A stretch of DNA of 64,000 bases from Macrococcoides bohemicum (GTDB lineage: Bacteria > Bacillota > Bacilli > Staphylococcales > Staphylococcaceae): assembly GCF_003259675.1 (NCBI RefSeq), contig NZ_PZJG01000008.1, positions 41,826 through 105,825 on the forward strand. The letters run 5' to 3'. The notes under the pieces are model-generated. The model searched no databases, was not told the DNA's origin, and worked only from the letters and a program-made list of their open reading frames with translations. The translations under genes were made by a program, and so were the position numbers. Position 1 is the first letter of the stretch. Every line of letters starts with the position of its first letter. This document shows positions 44,530 through 53,130 of this stretch, in pieces.

Positions 44530-45690
44530 ATGACAAACGAGTTAAATATCGACATCGCAGCACAGGAAGAAAAAAAGAAATTAGTAGCTGAAAAATTTAA
44601 TGACAATACACTTGATATGTATTTATCAGCGCTATCTAAAGAAGCGTTAAAAAATATATGTCGCAACCTGGGTATTAAAGGTTACTCTTCTAAAAATAAA
44701 GAAGATTTGATCAGCTTAATTACCGAAGCTTATTTTGAAGATGATCAAATGCTAGGTAAGATGCTGGAAACATATGATAGTAACTTTAAAGTCGTGTTAG
44801 ATGATATCACAGCACAAGAAAAGAACTACATAGTATATCATCATGATATACCGGATGAAGTTTTCTTATTTTATGCAGATGACACTGAGCTATTGTTCAT
44901 TCCTCAAGATGTAAAAGCGCATTTTAATGCGTATATTCAAGCACATCCAGCATTTAAAGAAGAAATTGATAAGATTCATTTCTATCGTAGCGCATTAAAT
45001 TTATATGGCTTTGTAACGTTGAAACATTTAGCAGTGTTAAAAGAAAAGTATTTCAATGTACAAATGACTGAAGATGAAATCCGTGAAGAGCTTATTACAG
45101 TGATGCCTGAGTACGAAGCGCTGATTAAAGATGGCAGTGTTAAACATAAAGAGCTTAGCAATATTGATATCGATTTAAAATTTTTAACCGAACAAAAAGA
45201 ATACTTTATTCCTAAATATGAAGATTATAAATTATATACAGAACATTTCTATATTGAGCCGACGCAAGACATTAAGAATTTAGTTGAATATATCGAAGCA
45301 GGAATCACTGAAGATTTCCAGGGAACAGACACAGGGAAATTAATTATTAATACAATCTTGTTCGGATTACGTGCCAACGAAACACCGGAACAAATTCTAT
45401 TACATATTGATAACGTAGAGAAGAATGGTTTCGTTAAGTTTGATGATCGTGAAAAGTTGACTGAACTTATTGCAGCCGCATTAAATACAGCAAGATTATG
45501 GATGCTAAATGGACACACGCGCAATGAAGTAGAAAGTAAAGTACAAATTGAACAAGGACAATCTCAGGTTCAACCACAGGCACCAGTACAAACAGTGAAA
45601 AAGAAGAAACCAGTACAAGTAAAAAGAAAAACGAAAAAACGTGGTAAAAATAGAAACGTAGCACACGTAGCGAGATTGAATAAACATTAA
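44530..45690 (+). CDS. SAP-like domain protein with basic tail, function unknown
   Basis: This 386-residue soluble protein has residues ~28-70 (LSKEALKNICRNLGIKGYSSKNKEDLISLI) that resemble a SAP/Rho-N nucleic-acid-binding module. A central helical region of about 250 residues that I do not recognise follows. Then come a Q/P/V-rich linker (~residues 340-358) and a strongly basic tail (KKKKPVQVKRKTKKRGKNR). The layout suggests a nucleic-acid-associated protein. It is monocistronic with a purine-rich ribosome site (GGGGGACT). Confidence 0.7.
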   Translation: MTNELNIDIAAQEEKKKLVAEKFNDNTLDMYLSALSKEALKNICRNLGIKGYSSKNKEDLISLITEAYFEDDQMLGKMLETYDSNFKVVLDDITAQEKNYIVYHHDIPDEVFLFYADDTELLFIPQDVKAHFNAYIQAHPAFKEEIDKIHFYRSALNLYGFVTLKHLAVLKEKYFNVQMTEDEIREELITVMPEYEALIKDGSVKHKELSNIDIDLKFLTEQKEYFIPKYEDYKLYTEHFYIEPTQDIKNLVEYIEAGITEDFQGTDTGKLIINTILFGLRANETPEQILLHIDNVEKNGFVKFDDREKLTELIAAALNTARLWMLNGHTRNEVESKVQIEQGQSQVQPQAPVQTVKKKKPVQVKRKTKKRGKNRNVAHVARLNKH

Positions 45691-45774
45691 TTGGTATGGA
45701 GATAAGCGTATAACTAGAGCGATATAGCGTTTGATGTTATAGTGTATCGTAACAAACATTTAGAGGTGAACAAC

Positions 45775-46026
45775 TTGAATAGAACTAAAGAAACAACAGT
45801 TTGGGGTCGCATGTATAACATATTAAATATTGCCGTGGTAATATTAATCATTATCCGACTAATTACTGATATGAACTTTAATATGTTAATCATATGTTCA
45901 TTTGCAGCTTTACTTGTACTTGGACTACTGGATAGTTTAGACCGCAACGCATGGCGTGAGAATATGTTCCGTCATATATTTGATCTTATATTGCTTGTAT
46001 TATTTGCAGCACTTTATTTCGGATAA
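45775..46026 (+). CDS. Small membrane protein (83 aa)
   Basis: This 83-residue protein has three predicted membrane helices (residues ~12-26, 32-46 and 65-82) and a basic N-terminus (MNRTKETTVWGRMYN). The TTG at 45775 is six bases after GAGGTG. A GTG further upstream would add eleven residues but lacks a ribosome site. No family was recognised. It follows the SAP-like gene by 84 bp with no clear terminator between. Confidence 0.65.
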   Translation: MNRTKETTVWGRMYNILNIAVVILIIIRLITDMNFNMLIICSFAALLVLGLLDSLDRNAWRENMFRHIFDLILLVLFAALYFG

Positions 46027-46126
46027 TATACAAATTGTCATCAATAAGACTTCAATGCTATTGAAATAAGTTCCTTATTCAACTTATAATGAGGAATATT
46101 ATTAAATAGATTGGAGTCTTTTTATT

Positions 46127-46195
46127 ATGAAGAAAACAAATGTGTATTTTAATCACGATGGTGGCATGGATGTGTCGGGAAGCCCGAACTTGTAA
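46127..46195 (+). pseudogene. 5' stub of a nucleoside hydrolase gene
   Basis: After a GGAG ribosome site, an ATG opens a 22-codon frame. Its first 15 residues (MKKTNVYFNHDGGMD) match the start of inosine/uridine-preferring nucleoside hydrolases, where the NHDGGVDD motif begins the calcium site. The match stops at the first aspartate of DD; the frame then reads VSGSPNL and stops. The rest of the gene is absent and hairpin-rich sequence follows. Confidence 0.7.
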
Positions 46196-46312
46196 AATCA
46201 AAATTGGTGAATCACCAATTTCAGCAACAAAATCCAACTCGAAATTGGAGTGTCACCAATTTCGTCCAACCATCACCAATAAACAAGTCCGATATCCACA
46301 CGATATCGGACT
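46175..46312. repeat. Block of four inverted repeats
   Basis: Four hairpins follow one another: 46175-46187 (TCGGG/CCCGA), 46201-46221 (AAATTGGTG/CACCAATTT), 46240-46264 (CGAAATTGG/CCAATTTCG) and 46286-46312 (AGTCCGATATC/GATATCGGACT). The middle two share their stem sequence. The last is followed by CGTTTTTA and can act as a terminator; its stem is the one seen at 3859-3883. This fills the 389-bp gap between two genes together with the nucleoside hydrolase stub. Confidence 0.8.
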
Positions 46313-46415
46313 CGTTTTTATATACTTAATTACTAATAATCGTTATCAGTACAATAATGTAGCACAATACATTTTTACTTGATACACTATATAAAAACTG
46401 CATAGGAGAACGATA

Positions 46416-46916
46416 ATGTTTAATATATTTAGGAGGAAACAGGAAAAGACAAACGATATGTTAACTGTTCTAGGGGTTGATGATCGCGTACGTGGTACTG
46501 CAGGTGAGGAATATGTGCATCACGAACAGCAAATCACTGAACTGATTAAGCCGATTACAGAAGTTGAAGCGAAGACGACAATCGACGGACTGCCAAATAA
46601 TATTTACTGGATGGTTGGGCATGTCATTGTAGAAAATGAATATCGTTTAATACCGAACGCTGCTAATACTGAAATTGCTGGATTAGCAAAATATTTTAAA
46701 TCGGGAACGAGCCCTGATGACTTTGATGAAGATATTCCTTCGTTTGATACATTGAAGTTATTGCTTCCACTTCAGACGAAACGTCTATTAGGTGGGATTT
46801 GCGATCGTGACGAACTATATATTAAGAATGACGATATCGAATTTGCTGCCAACCATATGACGCTTCATCTCGGGCAGCTTAAAACGATGCATCAGCTTAT
46901 AATGAACAAAGACTAG
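46416..46916 (+). CDS. DinB-superfamily protein
   Basis: This 166-residue four-helix-bundle protein has a metal-binding histidine triad of the DinB/YfiT type: His near residue 69 (WMVGHVIVENEYRL) and the C-terminal HLGQLKTMHQ motif. Such proteins are often thiol-dependent transferases, and in bacillithiol-producing bacteria some use bacillithiol (BstA). That use here is inference. It starts with TAGGAGAACG upstream and is followed 12 bp later by the cation efflux gene, so the two are probably co-transcribed. Confidence 0.8.
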   Translation: MFNIFRRKQEKTNDMLTVLGVDDRVRGTAGEEYVHHEQQITELIKPITEVEAKTTIDGLPNNIYWMVGHVIVENEYRLIPNAANTEIAGLAKYFKSGTSPDDFDEDIPSFDTLKLLLPLQTKRLLGGICDRDELYIKNDDIEFAANHMTLHLGQLKTMHQLIMNKD

Positions 46917-46928
46917 GGGGTAAATTTT

Positions 46929-47885
46929 ATGAGAAAACAATTAGAAAGTCCAACATACTTTCATCACGTTGAACATTTAAAACATCAGCAAGGCTCTAAA
47001 CGCACACTATGGGCATCACTTTACATCACATTATTCTTTACGATTGTAGAAATTGTCGGGGGGATATTATCTAACTCACTTGCATTACTATCTGACTCAA
47101 TGCATATGATGAGTGACGTATTAGCATTAGGATTATCGATGCTTGCTATTTATTTTGCATCAAAAGCACCAACAGCTAAATATACATTCGGATATTTACG
47201 TTTAGAAATATTAGCAGCATTACTTAACGGCTTAGCACTTATCGTCATTGCATTAGGTATCACATACGAAGGGATTATGCGTATTTTACATCCGCAAACA
47301 GTTGATGTTAAATTAATGCTGATTATCTCTACAATCGGACTTATCGTCAATATTATCTTAACAATCATCTTAACCCGTTCAATAAAAGGTGAAGACAATA
47401 TAAATGTTCAAAGTGCACTTTGGCATTTTATCGGAGATTTATTAAACTCAGTGGGTGTTATTGTTGCAGTGATCATCATCTACTTCACACACTGGACTTT
47501 AATTGACCCAATTTTAAGTATCATCATTTCAATTATCATTTTCCGTGGAGGATATAAGATTTGTAAAAATACTTGGGGGATTTTAATGGAGCGTGTGCCA
47601 GATGGATTAGATACTGATGAAATTATTCAGACGATGAAAAATCATCCGGCAGTTGTTGATGTGCATGAATTCCATCTATGGTCAATTACAACTGATCATC
47701 CATCAATTACAGCGCACGTTGTTGTTGAACCTTCAACAGATGATAAGAATTACCAGGTCATCGATGAACTCTCAACAATTTTAGCTGATAAATACAATTT
47801 AAAGCACTCAACCCTTCAAATCGAACATCTGGAGAAAAATAATCCGAACAATGCATATTTTGAAGAGGTTAAATATCACGAATAA
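46929..47885 (+). CDS. czcD: Cation diffusion facilitator (CzcD/ZitB-like zinc exporter)
   Basis: This is a 318-residue CDF exporter with six helices and a cytoplasmic C-terminal ferredoxin-like domain. The tetrahedral zinc site is visible as HMMSD in TM2 and HFIGD in TM5, the HD/HD pattern of zinc/cobalt exporters. The C-terminal domain carries HEFHLWSIT and ITAHVVVE. The N-terminus is His-rich (YFHHVEHLKH). It is expected to export Zn(II) or Co(II) in exchange for protons or potassium. No operator for a CzrA-type repressor was recognised. Confidence 0.92.
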   Translation: MRKQLESPTYFHHVEHLKHQQGSKRTLWASLYITLFFTIVEIVGGILSNSLALLSDSMHMMSDVLALGLSMLAIYFASKAPTAKYTFGYLRLEILAALLNGLALIVIALGITYEGIMRILHPQTVDVKLMLIISTIGLIVNIILTIILTRSIKGEDNINVQSALWHFIGDLLNSVGVIVAVIIIYFTHWTLIDPILSIIISIIIFRGGYKICKNTWGILMERVPDGLDTDEIIQTMKNHPAVVDVHEFHLWSITTDHPSITAHVVVEPSTDDKNYQVIDELSTILADKYNLKHSTLQIEHLEKNNPNNAYFEEVKYHE

Positions 47886-47917
47886 AACCGTGTGCAGCAA
47901 TTGCTGTACACGGTTTT
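47884..47917. terminator. Bidirectional terminator
   Basis: AAAACCGTGTGCAGCA pairs with TGCTGTACACGGTTTT (one G.T). It begins at the stop of the efflux gene and faces the convergent small gene. Confidence 0.9.
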
Positions 47918-47926
47918 TATAGATAA

Positions 47927-48205
47927 TTATAATAGCTGATCTTTTGGAAAAGGCGATACATCTGATAACTTATATACATTATGACTAATATATTGTAGCT
48001 CATCCAAATAAAGGGTAATATAGCGTAGAAGACGTAATAATGTCAATTCATCATTATTTGTTTCCATAATACGATCATAATTGAGTTTTCTACAACGGAG
48101 ACGCATAAATGTAGGGGCCTCATGATACATGTCATTCTGGTAAATAGAACATGTCCATCTGTGATTGAAACGATCGAAGATTTCATAGTTGTTTAGTGCG
48201 TTCAA
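47927..48205 (-). CDS. Unknown 92-residue protein
   Basis: A 92-residue frame opens at a TTG eight bases after a very strong AAGGGGGG. It is rich in Asn, Tyr, Arg and Leu, with a likely helical C-terminal half (ELTLLRLLRYITLYLDELQYIS). No signal peptide or membrane segment is present. The good ribosome site and shared terminator support a real gene. I do not recognise the family. Confidence 0.6.
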   Translation of the reverse strand: MNALNNYEIFDRFNHRWTCSIYQNDMYHEAPTFMRLRCRKLNYDRIMETNNDELTLLRLLRYITLYLDELQYISHNVYKLSDVSPFPKDQLL

Positions 48206-48507
48206 GATGTATCCCCCCTTTATATTAAATTAAATATATCACGTTCATTGTTTGAATAATACAATAATAAATTACAAAAAAAAATAATAATTAATTTCTA
48301 TTTACTATTAAATTGCATGATTGAAATCAAGTGGTGGGTAACAAATATTGAAAACTTAATGAATTAATTACTTTATACGATTTATAAAATTAATTTAAAT
48401 TAAATTTATCATAATGTGAAAATAATAGTTAATTTTATTTCATATAGATAATATTGTAAAATAAATATTTCAAATTCATTTGACATAACATACAATAAAG
48501 AGGATAA
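48206..48507. other. AT-rich gap with no recognisable gene
   Basis: About 300 bp of very AT-rich sequence hold no frame, hairpin or repeat that I can support. A TTGACA at 48480 looks like a -35, but no matching -10 lies 16-18 bp downstream. Confidence 0.5.
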
Positions 48508-48792
48508 CATAATAATCGATTTGCTGGCGGTATTTCTGAACAAATGAGTTTCCGGGTGATTAAGGATAAGTGGGGAGACTTCTCAGATCATACAACGATT
48601 AACCAAAAGAAATATTATATCTTCGGCAATGCTGGTATCAATTTTAATAAACAGTTAGACGATAAGAGCACAGGTGCTGAAACAGCAAAGGATATGGTAA
48701 TTATCCCTCCGTACATGTTGTATCAGGATGTTCTTGCATTTCATTTATCAACAAATAAAAAAGAAGTAGAATATGTTGAAAAATTAAAATAA
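48508..48792 (+). pseudogene. C-terminal fragment of an unidentified protein
   Basis: The frame is open from a stop at 48505. The first ATG is at 48544 and lacks a ribosome site, but meaningful-looking protein sequence runs through it (NRFAGGISEQMSFRVIKDKWGDFSDHTT). The following sequence (KKYYIFGNAGINF, then VIIPPYMLYQDVLAFHL) has the feel of a folded domain. I read it as the surviving end of a truncated gene, followed by an intact terminator. A real 82-aa gene from 48544 cannot be excluded. Confidence 0.45.
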
Positions 48793-48798
48793 GTGATG

Positions 48799-48820
48799 CC
48801 CCTACAAATAGTTGTAGGGG
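48799..48820 (+). terminator. Terminator after the fragment
   Basis: A 9-bp perfect stem (CCCCTACAA with TTGTAGGGG) around a 4-nt loop is followed by TTTAATATT. Confidence 0.85.
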
Positions 48821-48936
48821 TTTAATATTATATCTGAAAGCATGAAAGAAATTTTCGCGAAGATAGATTGCTTTTTAGAGTATTCATACACTTCTATGGT
48901 AAAATAAAGGAAAATAACTGAATGGATGGTGTAGTC

Positions 48937-50061
48937 GTGCGTATATATAAATTAATATTTGCGGTAATGTTGTCCTTTGTGCTTGCGGCATGTAATGATG
49001 CACAACAAAACAAAGAAGAAACGAAATCTACTGAAACATCAAAAGTGAAGTCAGACAGCCCTGAAGCAACAACAGAGCAACCATCAAGTGAAGCGCAGTC
49101 TGATAAAGATAAGAAGAAAGAAGCACAATCAAAGAAAAAAATAAAACAAACAAAAAAATCTACTAAAGCTAAAGTGACGAATACAAACGAAACGGCAGTG
49201 AACTTAAAACAGCTGACGCACCAAACGATGACCGATTATTTAAATGCAATGCCGAATGCATTTAATCAACGTAATTATAGTATGATTCGTCCCTTTATAA
49301 AATCTAACTCTAAAGCTGAAGAATATATATTAGCGAAATTACCAACAGGAAGTTTTGATAACTATCGTATTACCGCTCAGAGCATAGATCAAATTGATGT
49401 TAGAAATAGATATACGCATGCTATTGTTACTCGTACGCTATCATCAAATGCCACAGGTGGACAATTGAAACGCGTGATAACAGTGTTTGACTTCTACTAT
49501 AATAAACAAACGAAAAAAATGGAGCTATATGATTTTAACGATAAAGCAATATTTGATGTACAAGATAACGCTCCAGCTACACCGAAAACTTCTTCGGTTC
49601 AACCAAAACAGCCAACACAACAAGCGAAAGGTGATGCAACGACATGTATTCAAACAAGATTGCAATCAAGTTGTGAAGGTGTTAGTGATACACAATTACG
49701 TAATGTATACAACACAATGGTGAGTGCAGGTAATTTACCTCAAGCAGCGGACAATGGATGTATTACTTGTACAATTAAAGCAGCTTATCAGTTAAAAGAT
49801 CAGCCGGTCGCTTCTCAAGTAAAGGTGAAAAGTTTACCTCAAGCTGTTCAAATGGCATCCGATAAATACCGCAAAAAGGTAGAAGATTATTATTCTGAAA
49901 TGGATATCGCAATTGTTGGTGGTGAACCGATAAACGGTAAAGATATTCAGGAAGATTTAGGTGGAAAGTACTATAAAGTTAAAGCGATAGATATTCAGTC
50001 GAAAGAACTATTACAAACATATAAAGTATATATTCAAAACGGGAAAATAATCGCAGAATAA
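48937..50061 (+). CDS. Lipoprotein with TcaA/NTF2-like domain
   Basis: This 374-residue lipoprotein starts at GTG 48937 after GGATGGTG. Its signal peptide ends in LAAC, followed by a long low-complexity K/S/T/E linker. A domain of about 120 residues (QTMTDYLNAMPNAFNQRNYSMIRPFI, then NRYTHAIVTRTLSS) resembles the C-terminal TcaA_5th/NTF2-like region of staphylococcal TcaA. A second linker is followed by a C-terminal domain with four cysteines (ATTCIQTRLQSSCEG and NGCITCTIK). It is probably a cell-envelope protein; its partner is unknown. Confidence 0.72.
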   Translation: MRIYKLIFAVMLSFVLAACNDAQQNKEETKSTETSKVKSDSPEATTEQPSSEAQSDKDKKKEAQSKKKIKQTKKSTKAKVTNTNETAVNLKQLTHQTMTDYLNAMPNAFNQRNYSMIRPFIKSNSKAEEYILAKLPTGSFDNYRITAQSIDQIDVRNRYTHAIVTRTLSSNATGGQLKRVITVFDFYYNKQTKKMELYDFNDKAIFDVQDNAPATPKTSSVQPKQPTQQAKGDATTCIQTRLQSSCEGVSDTQLRNVYNTMVSAGNLPQAADNGCITCTIKAAYQLKDQPVASQVKVKSLPQAVQMASDKYRKKVEDYYSEMDIAIVGGEPINGKDIQEDLGGKYYKVKAIDIQSKELLQTYKVYIQNGKIIAE

Positions 50062-50079
50062 ATTATATTTTATAGATAC

Positions 50080-50111
50080 AAAAAACGTCAGAAATTAATC
50101 TGACGTTTTTT
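50080..50111. terminator. Bidirectional terminator
   Basis: AAAAAACGTCAGA pairs perfectly with TCTGACGTTTTTT between the convergent lipoprotein and trhA genes. Confidence 0.92.
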
Positions 50112-50126
50112 AATTTGTGATTTATT

Positions 50127-50795
50127 TTACTGGATAAAATATAGTAATGCGACGAAGTGACAAAGTGCACCGGCAAAGATAAAGAAATGCCAGATCATAT
50201 GGAAGTAATGACGATGTTTTTGTGCATAGAACCATGATCCAACACTATACATCACACCACCTAAAACGATAAAGGTAATAAACAACCAGCTCGCTTTAGT
50301 AACGAGCGCCGGAAATAGGAGGATACCTAACCATCCCATAATCAGATAGATTGCAAGACTGATTTTAGGATTAACATGTTTTGCGGTCGATTTATAAACG
50401 ATACCTGCAATCGTAATAACCCATTCGATAATCATGATACTGATACCTAACTTACCACCCACTAGACTTAAAGCCACAGGAGTATAAGTCCCCGCAATAG
50501 CGATATAAATTAAAGAATGGTCGATAATGCGCATCACGTATTTATGAATCGACTTCGGAGGCATAAGATGGTAAATCGCTGATGATAAGAACATAAGAAA
50601 GATGCTGATTAAAAATACACTGATACCAAAGGCAAATGTTGTACCATGTTCGATATATGTCTTGATGGAAAAATAAGGAAGGGTGAGTAAGATAAGCAAA
50701 GCGGGCACACCATGAGATACCGAGTTGCCTACTTCTTCACCGAATTTCAATTCTTTTATATCTCTGAAATTATAGTTAGGTGCTTCCGGTTTCAT
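50127..50795 (-). CDS. trhA: Hemolysin III family protein TrhA
   Basis: This 222-residue seven-helix protein is of the PAQR/hemolysin III family. The conserved motifs NSVSHG near the N-terminus, SAIYHL, IDHSLIYIAIAGTYTPV and the C-terminal HMIWHFFIFAGALCHF (zinc-site histidines) are present. Bacterial members are linked to membrane energetics and fluidity; the haemolytic label is historical. Monocistronic. Confidence 0.9.
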   Translation of the reverse strand: MKPEAPNYNFRDIKELKFGEEVGNSVSHGVPALLILLTLPYFSIKTYIEHGTTFAFGISVFLISIFLMFLSSAIYHLMPPKSIHKYVMRIIDHSLIYIAIAGTYTPVALSLVGGKLGISIMIIEWVITIAGIVYKSTAKHVNPKISLAIYLIMGWLGILLFPALVTKASWLFITFIVLGGVMYSVGSWFYAQKHRHYFHMIWHFFIFAGALCHFVALLYFIQ

Positions 50796-50938
50796 CTGAT
50801 CATTCCTTTAGTATGTGTTTTTATTTTATTCTAACATATAATTAATCATTATATGATTTTAGACTATTCGTAAAAAATAAATAAAAATTTGTCGATATCA
50901 ATGATTAATTTACTGAAAATTCTAAATTTACAGCGATT

Positions 50939-50955
50939 TGTTACAGTTATGTTAC
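50939..50955 (+). promoter_or_regulatory. WalR-type box
   Basis: TGTTAC-N5-TGTTAC matches the WalR consensus TGTWAH-N5-TGTWAH exactly. It lies about 350 bp upstream of the LysM/CHAP amidase, whose relatives belong to the WalKR autolysin regulon. The 506-bp gap holding it is otherwise AT-rich. Confidence 0.7.
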
Positions 50956-50994
50956 AATGTAAAACTGAATATATTATTTAATTAATTAAGTGTT

Positions 50995-51008
50995 TTAAAG
51001 CGCTTTCA
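50995..51008. promoter_or_regulatory. CcpA (cre)-like site
   Basis: Read on the minus strand, TGAAAGCGCTTTAA differs from the cre consensus at one position. It could add catabolite control to the autolysin promoter. Confidence 0.4.
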
Positions 51009-51301
51009 AACGTTGATATATCAGTGTTTTATTGAAATGGCAAACCAATCTTTAATTGTTAAGTGAAATATAAAAATTGTCGAAACTAATAAAAAGAATT
51101 TTTATATCAATGCATTACCGAACACTTGGAAGTATTGGTATAATTCAATTGAACACAACTTTGTTCAAAAAGTGTTCGTATTTCAAATAAAAATTATTAC
51201 TTATTACTTAATAATCATTTGAAAGAAAACTGTAATGTCGAAAGCACTATAAATATGCAATAATAAATTTATTGAAAAAGTTTGTCAAGGAGGAACAAAA
51301 T

Positions 51302-52348
51302 TTGAAAAAGAAATTAATTTTCGCGGTTACAACTGCATCAGCTGCGGTTGCTACTTATTCACATCAAGCAGAAGCAGCAGAACATAAAGTACAACCTGGT
51401 GACTCATTATGGTCTATCGCCAACCAATATAATACTTCGATTAATCAGTTAAAGTCGTTAAATCAATTATCATCAAATTTGATTTTTCCTAACCAAACTT
51501 TAAAGGTATCGGGTGAAGTAACACGAACAAATACGAAAACTTCAACGACAAATGTGAGCCGTCCACAAAATGGTACAAGCACGGGTAATATACATGTAGT
51601 TCAATCGGGTGAGAGTTTATCGATCATTGCAGCAAAATACAATACATCTGTAGCACAGATTATGAAATTAAATAATTTATCTGGTTATTTAATATTCCCG
51701 AATCAGAAATTAAAAGTAAAAGGGGCAGGAAGTACAACTATTCGTGTGACAACGACATCTACAAATTCAGGCACAACTGGTGCAAAAGTACATATAGTGC
51801 AACGTGGTGATTATTTAGCGAAGATTGCCAGCCGATACGGTGTTTCAATCCAGAGTATTAAACAATGGAATAATCTTTCATCAAATATCATCTACTCAAA
51901 TCAAAGATTAATCGTTAGTGGGAATGCAGTTGCCGCTACTATTCCGACAAGCCACGTGCAAAAAGCACCTGCTAAAGTTGTAACAACACCAGTAGTCACA
52001 ACAACACCGGTATTTGCACATGCTAATTTGTATGACTACGGTCAATGTACATGGCATGTATTTAACAAACGTGCTGCAATCGGAAAAGGTATTTCAACAT
52101 ATTGGTGGCATGCCTACAATTGGGCAAGTGGTGCGCGCAAAGATGGTTACACAGTAAACAACACTCCGGCAGTTGGTTCAATTGCAACAACTACTGATGG
52201 TCCATATGGTCACGTTGCATTCGTTGAACGTGTAAATGCAGATGGAACTATTATGGTTTCAGAAACGAATTATTTGACGCCTTCAGGTGTTGTGGGCTAT
52301 AGAACACTTACATTATCTCAAATGAGCAGATATCAATTTATACATTAA
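51302..52348 (+). CDS. sle1: LysM-CHAP N-acetylmuramoyl-L-alanine amidase (Sle1/Aaa-like)
   Basis: This secreted cell-wall hydrolase (348 aa) has a signal peptide ending AEA|AEH near residue 26. Three LysM modules follow (HKVQPGDSLWSIANQYN, HVVQSGESLSIIAAKYN and HIVQRGDYLAKIASRYG), separated by S/T/N-rich linkers. The C-terminal CHAP domain has the catalytic Cys in YDYGQCTWHVFN and His in GPYGHVAFVE. TTG 51302 is preceded by AAGGAGG. The layout is that of staphylococcal Sle1, which splits daughter cells by cutting peptidoglycan amide bonds. A WalR-type box lies upstream. Confidence 0.93.
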   Translation: MKKKLIFAVTTASAAVATYSHQAEAAEHKVQPGDSLWSIANQYNTSINQLKSLNQLSSNLIFPNQTLKVSGEVTRTNTKTSTTNVSRPQNGTSTGNIHVVQSGESLSIIAAKYNTSVAQIMKLNNLSGYLIFPNQKLKVKGAGSTTIRVTTTSTNSGTTGAKVHIVQRGDYLAKIASRYGVSIQSIKQWNNLSSNIIYSNQRLIVSGNAVAATIPTSHVQKAPAKVVTTPVVTTTPVFAHANLYDYGQCTWHVFNKRAAIGKGISTYWWHAYNWASGARKDGYTVNNTPAVGSIATTTDGPYGHVAFVERVNADGTIMVSETNYLTPSGVVGYRTLTLSQMSRYQFIH

Positions 52349-52378
52349 AGAGGAGAGACAATTGTCTCTCCTCTTTAA
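52345..52378. terminator. Bidirectional terminator
   Basis: A 15-bp perfect stem (TTAAAGAGGAGAGAC with GTCTCTCCTCTTTAA) lies between the amidase and nuclease genes. Confidence 0.93.
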
Positions 52379-52384
52379 TTATGT

Positions 52385-52999
52385 CTATTTAAATAAATCT
52401 TTTATGCCTTTAATCAAACCATCGATTGCAGCATCTAATATTCGATGCAGTGCTTCGCGTATTTGAAGACCGATATCAGTTTCAGCTTTGCGTGCTTCAG
52501 CTGTACTATTAAAGCCTTCTCCGTCTGTATTGACATAACCTTTAATCGACCAGATCTTCAAACCTTGCTGTTTCGCCTTTTTTTCGGCTTGTAACAATCT
52601 GTCTAGATAATCCTTTTGCTGATAAACATAACCAACACGTGCATAACCTTGCTGAACGAGTAGTTCATTAATCATCGTATTGCCACAATATAGATAAACT
52701 AAATCTCTGCCGTAACGGTCTTTCTTACCTTTCGTGTCATACTGAATCTTTAAATCACATGTTTTTACAATAGATTCTGTAAAGCGTGCCGCTTCAATCG
52801 CATACGGTTGAACTGGTGTGTTAGGCTTTTTAGATTCAGGCGTATCAACAAGTAGTAATCTTACTGTCTTTTTTCTGTTATTTACTTTTACAGAAATAGT
52901 ATCGCCGTCAATAGCGCGATCAAATTTTGCATCAATCTTAGGCATGTCTGTTTGAAACATGCTCAAATTTATTGTTAAAGATAAAGCAGATAATATCAA
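52385..52999 (-). CDS. nuc: Thermonuclease (SNase family)
   Basis: This 204-residue nuclease cuts DNA and RNA with calcium. The SNase active site is intact: DGDTISVK, RLLLVDTPESKKP (Arg and Glu) and KDRYGRDLVYLY (second Arg). The N-terminus (MILSALSLTINLSMFQ) is short and hydrophobic, so it may be an anchor or a weak signal. A TTG start with GAGGG upstream is the only plausible one. The C-terminal helix (residues ~175-204) extends beyond the minimal SNase fold. Confidence 0.9.
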   Translation of the reverse strand: MILSALSLTINLSMFQTDMPKIDAKFDRAIDGDTISVKVNNRKKTVRLLLVDTPESKKPNTPVQPYAIEAARFTESIVKTCDLKIQYDTKGKKDRYGRDLVYLYCGNTMINELLVQQGYARVGYVYQQKDYLDRLLQAEKKAKQQGLKIWSIKGYVNTDGEGFNSTAEARKAETDIGLQIREALHRILDAAIDGLIKGIKDLFK

Positions 53000-53130
53000 A
53001 ATAAACCCTCATTTTTTAAAAGATGTTTCTATTATACACAAACGTATGTTCTGTTTCAAATGAGCTAGTGCTTTATCAAGTAATACTTGTTCGTTATAAT
53101 GAATGTAACAAAGTAAAGCAGGTGAAGGTG

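Noticed and set aside
46140..46382. Plus-strand 80-codon frame
   Set aside because: It runs through the hairpin block out of frame with the nucleoside hydrolase stub and has no ribosome site or sensible composition.
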